Positions 11,801-24,700 of a stretch of 64,000 nucleotides of DNA are shown here, piece after piece. The notes beneath the pieces were generated by a model. That model was not told the origin of the DNA and made no database searches. It saw only the letters and a list, made by a program, of their open reading frames with translations. The stretch comes from Sympetrum striolatum (Eukaryota > Arthropoda > Insecta > Odonata > Libellulidae): contig OX388344.1 in the NCBI GenBank assembly GCA_947579665.1, positions 11,526,346 through 11,590,345 on the forward strand, read 5' to 3'. The position numbers and the translations under genes are program-made. Within the stretch, counting starts at the first letter, position 1. The number at the start of each line of letters is the position of its first letter.

Positions 11801-14368
11801 TTTACGTCACAAACATTATAAATAATGTTTTTCTGGACATGTTTGATGAAAAACATTGAAATTGGCCTTTCGCCCACAAAGTATGTACAAATGTGCAACT
11901 TCCATTTTATCAGTATTTCATGAGTTACTCCTAAACAATCAGTTATACAAAAATATGTTTCATACAAAAGTTGTAGTAAATTACATTTTCTAAAACTTTT
12001 ACAAATAATAGTATATACCTAAATATAAGATTAATGGAGATATTTTGAAAAAAACGGAAACGCGCTTCTAAAAGTAAAGCTCGATTTCCGGTTAACCGAT
12101 TTACTCCAAAAACTAATCAACTCTGACAACACCATCCACAGTGCTATATATGAAGTTTGGTATTGATACGACTAATAGTTTTTAGGTTAGAGCGCCCATA
12201 AGCACACACACACAGACATCATTCCGAAAATGGTCAAAACGTGTTCTACAAAACATGTATTTACGTTGAAATCTCAAAGTTGATTTTTTCCATGAAAACA
12301 ATACTTTCTCTATACTACGTATATGGAGAAAGTAAAAATGGGTGATAAAGGAGATCCTACAAACAGGGCTTCATTTTGTTGGAAAATTTACCATTGAGCA
12401 TGAAAAAGTTTGGCCATAATATATTTACAAAATATTAGACCAGTGAACAGATTTACATTATCAACAGAAACTAACATTGCATTTGAGGTAGTGAGAGGTT
12501 TTCTTCTGTTTCTAAAATAAGTCAATAGAGTTTTTCATAGCGTATTTGAGGCTATCAATTATTGCAGAATTTCATTCATATTGGTGACTGGTTTCTGACA
12601 TGGGGAGGAAACACTCAATACAACAGGCATGTTTTTGGGCATATAGGTATGGATTTGTTTATGTGTCAAGGAGAGAGGGTTCAAGTTTATGAAGCAGACG
12701 GCTTCATTCTTCACTATTGAATTGGATAACACACTTCACACAATGTTTTGGAATGGACCATTATGGATTTCCACATTGCCTGGTTATGTATATAGTTAAG
12801 CCCCTTATTTAAATCATAGTATAAAGTATTACTTTACAATTTAATCTAACATTTAACTTTGAAATCTGTGAGATTGGGCTTTTCTCTTTGACAAGCTCTT
12901 ATAATTTATTGATAATAACTATAGAGATGAGAGGCCAAACCCAACCAACCAGCTAGCTAGTTAACAATTTCTATTCCCATACTTTTTGATTCTCCTCCAA
13001 AAATAATAAAATCTCTATTGTGATGTTTTTAGAAGCAAATTATCTCCTCTTTGAATTGTTTTGGTGTATACCAGAGTAGACAGGATTCTCTATTTTACTC
13101 ATGACAAGTTTCTCATCACGTTAGAAATAAAAACGTTTTAAGCAACAAATAGATTGACAAAATTTTTCTGAGGTTACATTCCAACTAAATTAGTCTATTC
13201 CAATTTCTGTTTACTTGAAAATACATAGTATGTTATTTATAAGCATGGTAATGATACAAAGAGAAAATGAGGAAAAAATCAGAATTTTATATTGGATTAG
13301 TAGAGAGTTATGGTATTTTAAGAAATGTTGTACTAGTGAAAAATCAAACCATATGCAACCATTCAACTTATGCATAGTTATTGTTATAAAAGCATATAAA
13401 AATCTTCACTATGGTGTGAATAAAGTCATTTTTGTTCTAATATGATCAGAAATCAACTAATGTAACCAATGAATCTTATTTTTATTTGTTCAAATCTGTA
13501 GCTCCACTATAAAATATAATAGTTTTATGTATCATAAAGCCTTTAAATGATACAATTACCAAGAAGCAATTTCATCTGAATGTACTTTACGTGAACATAT
13601 TCACTCATTCAATGCACAGTAGTATCACCAAGTATTAATGGATGTAGGAGAAGATGGTGTGCTTTCTGATCAATGCAATACTGACCAATGAGCTCGTTTT
13701 TCCTTATCCCTTGTTTACCTTCCCACTTATATCTTAACCAAACCTTTCTTAGGTTAGTCCAATCCTCCCTTTCATCCCTAGTTACTTCTGTATCATGTGC
13801 TGTAAAGTAAAATTTGCCCGATGAGCCCAGCTGCTAACTAAACAATAAATTCTGTGGGAGGTTACAAGCGATACTTTTCCATTATTAAAGGCTTCATTGA
13901 AATCATCCATAGTGAAGCCCCATTAACAAATTATGCCATTTATCATAAGAGAACCAAAAAGGCTCTTTGCTTGGAGAGAAAATTCATTTTTTCTCACTAC
14001 ACTCAAAAATGTAAAGCTTAGTGTCAGGTGAATTTGCGATCAAAAGATTAAAATAACATTCTTATTTGCTTCAGTCGGAGCCAGTCGACACCCTCCGAGA
14101 AAGCGTGGGCATTGATGATGCAGTGCCCCTGCTCACAGTTATCGACATGGCAGCAAGGAAAGTTTGCATCATGGAAGACGGAGCAGAAATAACAGAAGAA
14201 TCAGTGAAGGCATTTGTCAACAAATTTCTATTAGGGGCCCTGCCAGTTACGGAGATCCGAGATAGCCCATCTCCGTACGAAGCCCAGACAAGAATAGTAC
14301 CTCCTCAACCAGCAACAAAAGCAGTGCCAAATGCAACTCCGTTAAGAGCAAACTCACAGGAAGTGTAG
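5838..14368 (+). CDS. NXN: Nucleoredoxin, C-terminal half (four exons)
   Basis: Thioredoxin-family oxidoreductase. In animals nucleoredoxin binds Dishevelled and other partners and acts on protein thiols in cytosol and nucleus (family knowledge). Exons: 5838-6033, 9883-9973, 10052-10170, 14075-14368. All boundaries are AG/GT and all phases join. The first exon gives SEESF, MPW and GIQGIPT-like GVQGIPTLVLLD, the second half of the catalytic thioredoxin-like domain with its cis-proline IPT. The second starts NFPWHP, typical of the family. The third and fourth form the C-terminal domain containing VPLLTVIDM, ending with EAFVN-like KAFVNKFL and a short tail. The catalytic WCPPC exon was not found, so the 5' part lies upstream of the window or in an unrecognised exon. 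The stop is followed by a poly(A) signal at 14486. The gene converges on CDC45. Confidence 0.93.
6034..9882. other. Nucleoredoxin intron, no gene recognised
   Basis: AT-rich intron of 3.8 kb. An open frame of about 150 codons at 7288-7752 has no recognisable motif and no ATG at its start, so I treat it as chance. A phrase CAGGGTGTCCACTATCC near 8140 looks like the end of a hAT-type repeat, without a partner end. Confidence 0.5.
10212..10404. repeat. Candidate MITE in nucleoredoxin intron
   Basis: AAGGGCATCCAAAAAT at the left is inverted to ATTTCTTGAATGCCCTG-like sequence at the right, with matching bases continuing about 24 positions inward. It explains the open frame on the minus strand here, which has no protein similarity I recognise. 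Confidence 0.4.
10430..14074. other. Nucleoredoxin intron, mostly unrecognised
   Basis: Apart from the repeat at 11668-12338, no gene or transposon protein was recognised. A roughly 100-codon open frame at 11053-11358 has no familiar motif. Confidence 0.5.
11668..12338 (+). repeat. Interspersed repeat X, copy 1
   Basis: It starts with CTGATGTGGCCAGCACATGA and ends with a hairpin CTTTCTC-tatactacgtat-ATGGAGAAAG. The same start, a CACACA-rich middle and the same hairpin end occur at 21447-22135. The ACTTTC(T)CC near the start is inverted at the end, so it could be a non-autonomous DNA element. Class unknown. Confidence 0.7.
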
Positions 14369-14485
14369 ATTGACAACAAAAAACATTAGCTACAACTCTT
14401 CCACCAACATATGACCCCAATCCAAAGATAGACCCCATTCTTTTTCTAATGGCAACTATAACATCTTTTCTGATTAACTGTTGTA

Positions 14486-14491
14486 AATAAA
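14486..14491 (+). terminator. NXN: Poly(A) signal of nucleoredoxin
   Basis: AATAAA lies about 120 bases after the nucleoredoxin stop codon, a normal distance for a 3' UTR end. Confidence 0.6.
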
Positions 14492-14499
14492 ATGGAACT

Positions 14500-15528
14500 C
14501 TAAGGACTGATTAAGTCAGTGATGCACAGCCTTATTAAAGAGGAACGTATAGTGTTGAATTATTTGGCAATGACGACATTGAGTACAAACGGCAAATATC
14601 AAAAATGAAGACAAGGTTCAACCTTGATAGAACTCAGGCAATTAGACGACATGGATATTGGACCCTTCCCGCAACAGTACTTTGAACAAAAATGTCCCAA
14701 CGATTATTGCCATTTAATCACTTTTAATTCAATAAATTTATGAGATATGGTGGATATATCCTGGTCATTAATTTCTCGGGTATTTTTCGCTAGATTTCAG
14801 ATTTGGCAAATGAATGTAAAGGTTAATACAGAATTGTGCAAAACATTTTCAAAGACAAACATTTTTACAGCATTGGTGGGTATTTTAAGACAGTGGAAGA
14901 AAAAGTGCATTACATTTTCACAGAAAGAAAGATAATCAGCATTGGTTACTTAAACTCCAGCTCCTAAAAACAAGAGAATGATTAAAAAGAATGCCAAAGA
15001 ATAATACTCTCAGAAAAGTGCAATCCAACATGGAGAACATTAACGTTTAGATTACTTATTCTAATATTTTAAAGAATTAATTTAATAAATCAATATTGAG
15101 TAGTGCATCACTGATTTACAGATTATTTATTACGTATGCCTAAGATGACATATTGTGACATAGTGAAAATTGTCAATCGACTTCTGGAAGTGAAAAGTGA
15201 GTACTACTTAGGTGAATAACAAATCTAATAGCATTAGAGACTAAAACTCCTAGAGAATTTGAAGAGACAAGAAAACCAAAGGATAAAAGTGACTCAAAAC
15301 TGCAGCCAAAATAATGCAACTACAAATAGACCAAGTTGAGGATTTCCATCCCCAAACCAAATGGAAATGTGTCCCCTTTCTTATATTTACAAGAACAATT
15401 TTGCTATGAAATGTGTTTTTGCACGCTTCTAAACAGTGTAAAGGCACTGGAAGTAGGAGTTGTGATATCTGAGAAAGATGTATCTTTCTATTAGGTACAA
15501 GTTGTAATAAAGATTTTCCCTTAATTGA
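14500..15528. other. Intergenic gap between convergent genes
   Basis: No gene or transposon was recognised between the nucleoredoxin poly(A) signal and the CDC45 poly(A) signal. Confidence 0.5.
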
Positions 15529-15534
15529 TTTATT
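15529..15534 (-). terminator. CDC45: Candidate poly(A) signal of CDC45
   Basis: AATAAA on the minus strand, about 260 bases beyond the CDC45 stop codon. Confidence 0.45.
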
Positions 15535-15794
15535 TCACTTCACTGGCAAAAATCCATCATTTATCTCATAATAAATAAAATTTACTTTCACATATGAATT
15601 TATAGTATGTACAAATCAAACGATAAAATACCTAGAAAAGAAGACATATCCGCGATATATCCATGAAAAAACAATTCCACAATTATGCTAAAATCCCTTC
15701 CTAAAATCTCTCAATGATCCAATTGTTAAAACCGCACACGAAATATATTTAATTCTATGTACACAAGCTGATTATAAAATCATCTTCGGAATCT

Positions 15795-18700
15795 TTAACT
15801 CAATAGAGCAGTTAAAGCATCAAAAAATTTGGTCCTGTCCTCACATTTCAGCCGAATGCCTGCAAATAGAAAGATAGAATACAAATTTAATCAATTTCAT
15901 CCAAAGAAAATTGTATCAATCATTGGTGCATAAACAGACGATCCCTGACTTATGAACGTACAACATACGACCGTCCGAGTTACAACCAAAATTCTTTGAA
16001 ATATGTTATTTCAAACTACGATGCAAATGAAACAAAATATCCATTTGGAATGGCTCTTGAATGAGCACAAAGTTTGAGCAACTATGTGATAATTCGTAAC
16101 AGGATGCAGTAATTTTATACGTGTATGTCTAATGTTTCGTTTCTTATCCTTGAGACTGAGCTATTTTGTTCAGTTTCCATTCGGTCTTTGTTTCACAAGT
16201 TTGATTTAGGTCAGTGTCAGTCTTCGTCACCTATGGACCATTTGTCTTTACTGTTTGACAGATTCTAATATTTAAAAACAAGTATGTAGACATATGGTTT
16301 TACTAAAAATTGTACATTAAATTAAAAAGGAAATAATAATAATTTTTAACCCTGAAAAAAATAAGATAATTTAGAGAGACAGGCAAAAATCTCTTTCAAG
16401 CAAGATACATTAATTTATCATAGCGGTACCATGGTAGTGTACCACAAACTCAAATAAAAATAAATGAAATCATTACTAACTTGATAATAAATAAAAAAGA
16501 GCAAAAGTCACCCCCTATAAATAATACCACAAACAATATCCTTATAAAAAGAATACTTGAATATTCAGCCATAAAAATGAATGCAAATCCCCCTCATCTA
16601 TACTCAACATTAAACCCAGACACTAGTTCAGACTCAGCAAAATCAAAGGGAGTACAGTTTCAGCCAAACAAGAAGCAAATCAAACAATTATTAGGGGAAA
16701 TGTAATAAATATGAATCAAGCTAAATCTTGATATAAGCAGAACATTCCCAATTTATAACCATTAGACAAAAAATAAAAGAAATTAAAATTAGGTCTAAAC
16801 TTACTTCATAAGAAACAGTTTGTGCAACGGCACAGAGTCCACCTAATAAAGCATAAATAGAATTTGATGCCCACCCAGGGATTATAATTGTATAAACACC
16901 AACACTTGTACAACAAAGAATAAATAGACCCAATTCAAAATTATATAGTCCAAAATAAAAAGGTATAACTGATCAAATTAATAAAGAAATAAATAAGCTA
17001 AATACTGGAGAAAAATAATAATGTAAATAATTAGATGTTACAGGAAAAGTTTGCTCCTTAGTAAATTATTTGATAGCATCAGAAAAAGGTTGAACAATTC
17101 CACAATACCCTACCTTATTTGGACCCTTACGAATCTGAAACCTTATATCTGAATTGATAACTGTTCCATAACCAAGGTATTCCCAAACTTTTTCAGTCCA
17201 AGACGCAGAAGTTTTCACGGCACCCTGTCACAATAATTGTATCACCGCACACCAGGGCGTCGTTGAGTATGCCCAAGAACGCTGTGGTGCATAGTTTGGG
17301 AAATCCTGACAACCTTTATTGATAATAAATATATTCGTGTATCATCTTTGTTGAAATAATTTGTAGGATTACATGTTCTTAAATTTTATATATTTTTTAT
17401 AATTGTAATGAAGCTTTTTACTAATAACAATTTCTTCCCTGCGTTGAACTATGTACCCTCGGCAGATTCTACCAACACCGTTGATCTTCGAGTATTTTAA
17501 AATCTGCTCATCTGAATAAAAAAACTCCCCGATATATTTTAGACTTCATTTGAATTAATCAAGTAGATTAGATAATCCTTAGGTATGTGTCCAAAACATT
17601 CAATCCATGAATCGGAGAAGCTAGTCTGAGGAAGTGTGTGTTGTTGTGTGCTTTGTTTTTATTGATGTTGTTGCGTGACTCAAAATTTTTTCACTTGAAT
17701 TGACGATTGCTGCCAATGTAGGTAAAGAAATGCCATACTTCCGAGCAATTTCTGTTTTTGTAAACAGAAATTGTACATTCTGTACTGTTGATCATGTACT
17801 TCCTTGATTTTTGACCTTTTGGTGACCAAACTCAGTGACCTCCTCTTTTTCGTGGTCAGCGATGTTTTATCAATTACTTTACTGATAGGCACATGCAATA
17901 TAACACAGGCCACCTCGCCCGGAGAGAGATTCGGACTCAACACGCGCGACTTTTCCTCGCTTGGAGACCAACATTTTTCAGGGTGTCCAACATCCAACCA
18001 TTATTTTTCAATCTCTTACTAACCAGTTAAAATCCGAAATCTTTGCAGCAGCCTAAGCATTTTAAGTTGTCGCACTCCAATTTAGCAGCCAAGACCTGAG
18101 CCCAAAACTCCCCAAGCCGAAAACAAATTTTTATCATGCTTTATTCTCTCAATCTCTCGTCCAAATAGAAACCATATACATACTCCTGGAAACTGCTGAT
18201 CTATACGATCCCACGTCACGGATTCGCGATATTACCAGAAAGCTTCATGAAGAAAGAAAGAGCACGGCTATGTCTTATAAGCTATCTTTTTTTGCGAAAA
18301 CTGTAATAAAAATGTTTGTATCCCACGAAATTTTCACATTTTCCCATCTAAAATACATGGGATGAGGGTCTTCCCAACATAGACGATCTGGATTCAGCTG
18401 CTCCTGTTTAAGGCAATCATTATCCCATTGTATTGAGCTCAGTGCGACAAAACCATTTGGAATACTTCGTAAAACCAGGGTTCATTCACTCCTAGGGTTT
18501 TACATAAAACCGAGGTCATTTTACAAGTACAAAGATCGGGACCGGCAGAATGGTTCGTAAAACTGTGTCACTTCGTAAAATCGAGGTTCGTAAAAACGGA
18601 GTTCTACTGTATTTAGCCAAGTCATTGGAATTTTTCCATAAAACTATTAAACATCTATGAAAGAGGTCAATGTTCACGTTAAGAAATTGACAATTTTAGT

Positions 18701-21700
18701 TAAAATGAAGGAAATAACTTTTTGGGTGACAAACGAAGGATTTTTCAAATTGTCCAAAATCGTCCATTTCAAAAGTTTGATGGGCTAGCCAATTTCCCTT
18801 TCAATTTAAAACTATCAGCCTACAATTTAGTCTGTAGTCTTTGGGGGCTCTTACAGTGAAAACATTGGTATTGTATGATGAGTTTCATGGAATCAGGATG
18901 AGCCGAGGATGTGGCACCATCCCTGCGTTACAAGACATGTGCAATAGTAGTATTGAGCCCAAATCTAGTGTGCCATTGATTCGAAAGCACACCCTGAATT
19001 TCTGAGTCAAAAAAAGACCTTAATAACTGTTTTTTTTCTGAGTAAATATGGTATACAGATTAAACAGTACCTCTTTATTAAAACTTTCTACCAAGTTCGG
19101 ATTTGTTTATTTTAAATTAAAGAAATAATGGAGGTCTACTTGGTATTATGACAATTATGTTATGATCAAAAAGTAATAACAACCAGCAAAAAAGTATTTT
19201 TATCAGACTATCAAGGAAGTACTGCATTAACTTGAAAATAATACAAACCCTTTTGGGTCCATTTTTTGCTCTTTGGTTCACCAATGATGGTGCATATTCG
19301 AGCACAATTCATGCACATGTCCTAAGAGCCTCTACAGACTAAACTAGACCATACGAGGCATAGACATAAGAAGAGAGTCTCATTCTCGTCCTTAGTATTA
19401 CTATAAACTGTTAGCTGATAGTTTTTACATGAAAGTGAATCAGCTAGTCTGTTTAATATTTAAATTGCTCAATTTTAAATTTATTTATGAGTAAGCATGC
19501 ACATAAGACTTATTGAAAAGATGACAACTGGTATATCATTCACATAACCCTAATGCTGGGAATGTTGCATGACTTAATTGCATGGAATTAGATTTGCAGA
19601 CATGATTTTTCTATTATCAATGCTCAATTTTGGGGTGTTCATTGCTCATATTAATTTACTTCTATGACCATACAAATATTCTATAATATTCTTAAGTTTA
19701 AAGTAGTTGTTTTCTAACATGCTGAGTAATTGAGTGCAGAAACTAATTTTGAATGTATAAAAAAAAATTACAGCAAACTTAAGCTTATTAAATTTAGGTT
19801 GACAAAACTATTTAACCTATGTCATTTAGCATGAAATGTTTATCATCTGCTGCCAATATAAAGCCTGAATTCAAAATAAATAGGTATATCTACAGTGTGA
19901 AATCTGTTGTACTCAGATATCAAGATTTTAAAAATAAAAATACTTACATGAAGTGTCAAAATAATCAAATTCTGCTCTAGAGCTGGTTTTCTCTGCTGCT
20001 TGCTCAAACGCTTTGCCAAAGAAACTGAAAATATTGAATTGAGAATGTCAATGAACTATTTCTACAAAGAAACCTTAAATTACTTGATCTTAGTAACAAG
20101 ATATTTACATAAGTAAGAATATAACTACATTAAGAGCCCAACATTTAAATGGTAAAATATATAGTTATGAAGTAAAAATATAATAGTTTCAGTAAAATGT
20201 TTATAAGTAGAACTCATTTTCGAAAATAGTCATAGCACTACTTGCAAACAGCAATACAATGCAGATAATGGGATAAATTTGAATTAGTATAAGTGTTAAG
20301 TTCAAAACTAGATTCGTTTGAAGAAGCTTCTGAAACAAAAAAAAGGGCTAAGTCCACTTCTACCACTAATTATATTTTTTTGCAAAATATAGAGAGAAAT
20401 CAAATTTAAGTTAATTTCATAAAAATTTTAAATTTTAACACTAAATTGTTTTACTGCTTAAATGCCAAGAACTTGATGAGATAAAGAAAAATTCAAAATC
20501 CTTTGCTATCAGTAAATAACACCTTTGACTAGCTTTGTTATAATTATTTTACTGCTTCCTAATCTACTATGGCAATTTAAGACCAAAACCCATCCAGTCA
20601 AAAACACATTGTTAACATAGTCTATTCATCATTCATCTTGCCCAAACTGAAATAAGATACTCCAGGAAACTGTAATTCCATCCAATCCAAAATTGACATT
20701 ATTTTCAATGTTGTCAGTATAAGTAGAAAGAAGAAGCATCTTATAAGCCGCAAATTGGTTACAACACTTTCATCAAAAAGTTTCTTCCTCTCAAATTATT
20801 TTTACTGAATTAATAGGCAACCCAATATATGGTAAAGTACATCTCAAATCATGTTAAACAAATTTTTCCAGGAAAGGGTTAGAGGTTCTTTGCACATAAG
20901 TGCTTGAAAACCCCAAGAAAAAGCAGGAACAGACACCCTGGAAAAATCCCAAGGAAAAACAGACAAGAAAAAGTCTCATGGGGCAGGGAATCGAACCTGG
21001 GATCCTCCACTATCTGGGAGGCAGCCTTTTTGAGTCGATTTGAACTTGCACACAAAGTTCCCAAAATAGCTAGTGAAAATGTTATGGCCAGATAGATCAG
21101 TGGTTCCCAAAGTGGGACCAATTCCTTGAGGGCGCTATTTTAGGGGGATGAAACCAAAAGAGGATGCGACAGGGGAGTCCTAGGGGGGCACTGAACGGTA
21201 ACCATGAGCGATTATTTATCTTTGGCAACTTCCTATACTACTTAGATCAAGACCCATCTAAATGGCGCATTTTTTCCTCACGACATCCAATAATACCAAT
21301 ATTGCGTCTGAGGAGAGTCTGTGGACTGAGGATGTTTAAGGTAGTATTAATTTATGAAATTATTGATTATTTTATGAATATATATTATGTGTTATTAACT
21401 TTATTATATTTAAACTCAATCTTAACACATCATTTGAAGTTTAAAAAAATCTGATGTGGCCAACACATGACTTTCTCCATATTTACTGAAAACAGAAGTC
21501 TATGCTGGTAATATATAAATAACTTAAAATAATGAGTGTTACAGGAAAATGTTTCAAACAAAAGTTATAGTAAAATACATTATCTATAACTTTGGTACAT
21601 AATTGTATATACCTACATTGCATGCTGACAGAGATATGTATGAAAAACTTCCATTTCTGGATAAACAACAACTTCCAGTTAACCGTTATTCAAGAATAAC

Positions 21701-24700
21701 TCCTAAACAATCAGTTAAGAAAAAATGTTTCAAACAAAAGTTGTAGTAAAGTACATTATAAATAACTTTTGTTTATAATTGTATATACCTACATTGCATC
21801 CTGACAGAGATATTTAAGAAACAAAATTTTGCTCCGGATAAACCCCAACTTCCAATTAAGCAATATTCATCAATAACTAATCAACTCTTGGCATAGTTAG
21901 GAAAATACTAAATATGAATTTTGGAAATGATAGGATAATTACTTTTTAAGATAGAGCGCCCGCTAATGTTTTTATCACAGACAGACACACACACACACAC
22001 AAAGACATTCACGTTCGGGAAAATAGCGAAAATGAACTCTATGGGCCCCAAAACATCTATTTCCGTCAAAATCTGGAGGTCGAATTTTTTTTCGAATACA
22101 ATATTTTCTCTATACTACGTATAGGGAGAAAGAAGAAATTTGAATGTATGGTGGGAAAATTGACTTTCATAATGCTGTGTCCGACACTGCTTTGGGCCAT
22201 GAGGCACATGGGAGGGAACAGCGGAGGCAGCAAACGTCGTAAGGCAGGCTCCTGGATTGGGGAAGATCAATTCCCAGCCCCATCAGACTTTTTTCAGATC
22301 TGTTTTTCTTGGGGAAACTTTTCCACGTTACCCATTAATTTCCCCAATATCCAGAAGATAACATTCCCTGACTATTCCAAGTTTTTCCAGTTGGCTGAAA
22401 CCCGAGAGATGGACCGGCATACTTTTGTTTCTGTGATAATTATGATACACTTTCATAACAGACCTTTAAATAGATAAATTAAATCAAATTATACCCCACT
22501 CTTTCATTTTCTTAGTTTTCTTGCTTAAAGATTTATCAATACATTCTTATACAAAACTCTTCATTTTCTGGATAGGGTCATATTCATCTCATGCAGCAAT
22601 GATAACTTTTACATACATTTATTTTCTTTATACGAGGCTAATAAACCATCCTAAAAATATAAAATAGTGAGTGGGTGTGTATGTTTGCTAAAAATTAAAA
22701 AACTAAAAGTTACAAATCTTTGAAACTTTTCACAGTATTAAAAGTCAACACTGCAAAGAGAATACTTTTTTTAGTTATTTCCCTTGATTTGATCCAAGAC
22801 AAGTCAGAACGTTTCCATAAGAAATGCCCCTGAAGTTAATTTTTTTCTTTGCAGGCTTTGTTTTGTTGAGAGATGATAATACCAATATTCATGATAAAAG
22901 ATTCAAATCAAATTAATTTTTCAGGTAGTCAATTAAACTTAGAGCAGCAGGAATCAACCACCAATCCACTATTCAATGCAGAGCCATAGAAAGAGAAGAA
23001 AAAGGTCAACAATGATAATGATGACCATGAAAAAAATAAACAGTAGAAGGAGGTGTAAACTTAACAACAGAAAGCATAATAAAAATTGTAACAAATGCAC
23101 AAAATATAGTTATTCATGTGTCGTAGGTGTAGTTCTACACTCAGACTGCACAGTGAATTTAAGAAAGAAAAAATACTAGATTCTGCGAAAATATTATCAA
23201 TTAAATTATTAACTGGTAAATGTATAATATTTATAGCATGAAAATACATGTAATACATGATTTTATTTACTTGACCAAGAAAATTTTAAACAAATATCCA
23301 AAATGCAGCATATCTTATATAATAATCACCAATGTGTTTATATTTGTAAATTTATATAAAGTAGAAGTCCATCATAATGAGAGCTGACAACAATCGGAAA
23401 AGTACTCGTTATAACGCGTATTACTTATAGCGATTTCTAACACTAAGTGTAACTAAATTGTCCTCTTGATTCCAAGATCAGCAGGTGCGGCAGAATGGAA
23501 CTGTAGTGTTTTTAATCCTTACGCTAATGCTTCATAATGCGTAAAAAAAGTAAATTTGCAACAAAAATACCATATTTACTCAAAAATAGCACTCTTTTGG
23601 GTCTTTTTTTCACCTCAAAAAATCAGGGTGCGCACAAGAATCAACGGCAAACTACATTCAGGTACAATTCTACTCGTAGGCATGTCCTGTAGCGTGGGCT
23701 TCCTTGGCACACCCTAGTAACTCATCAAACATTCGACCAATCTGCTATCGATGTTTGCACTACATATGAAACTGTAGGCCAATAGTTTTTAATTGGAAGG
23801 GAATTGGCTACCCCTAAAAATTCTTAAATGAACTATTTTGAATTGGCACTTACGTAGGACTTTCGGACAACTACCGAGATTTTGTATACTGTGTATACAT
23901 GTATAAATATACGCATACGAGTAAAATGTAGCTTGCATACTGCAAGCAGATCGACAACACTAATTTCATGTCGGCATAATATTGGGACGGTCCTCAAAAG
24001 AAAAAAAAAGGATTGAAATTTTTCTTAAAATTCGCTGAAATTTCATCGTCTGGCATTGAACCCGGGTCTTACTGGTGAACTTACTATGCAGTACAATAGA
24101 AGATTACCATTTCTAACTATGATTGAAAATTCAAGCAGAAATATTGGCTACAACTGCCTCAAAAGACGTTCTAATTTTCACGAATGTAAATGGCTCTCTG
24201 GATTCGAACCAAGGACGATCTTGGAAATCTAAAATATGTTTCTGAAAGTTATTATGGTTCTCTATCTATATGCCGAATTTCAAATTTCTATATTATTGGG
24301 AAAGGTTTCAAAATAATTCCAAAAAATCGGATCAACTTCTGATTGCAGAGACACCTGGTGTCGAACCCAGGACATATTGTAAGCTGTAAATGCACAGTTT
24401 AATTTGTAAAGACTTGTTCTTGTATCTTACAAAGTTTGAAGTCGATAGCATGCCGGGAAGTACCTAAATTTTGTTTCCGTTATCTCCGTAAGAAATGCAT
24501 TGAGAAGTGCAAATGGTCCTCTGGGATCGAACCAAGGACCATCAGCGAACATGTAAAATTTGATTATGAATTATATTCATGATATGTATTTACGTGCCGA
24601 TTTTCAAGTATCCATGTTATCGGGAAAGGATCAAAAAAAAAAAATCTTAAAAATCGCTGCAATGCATTTTATACGGCCGATTTTTGCCCCGACCTAGCAT

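Noticed and set aside
16481..16705. Plus-strand open frame as a small gene
   Set aside because: It is antisense to the ND1 copy, whose reading on the minus strand is unmistakable.
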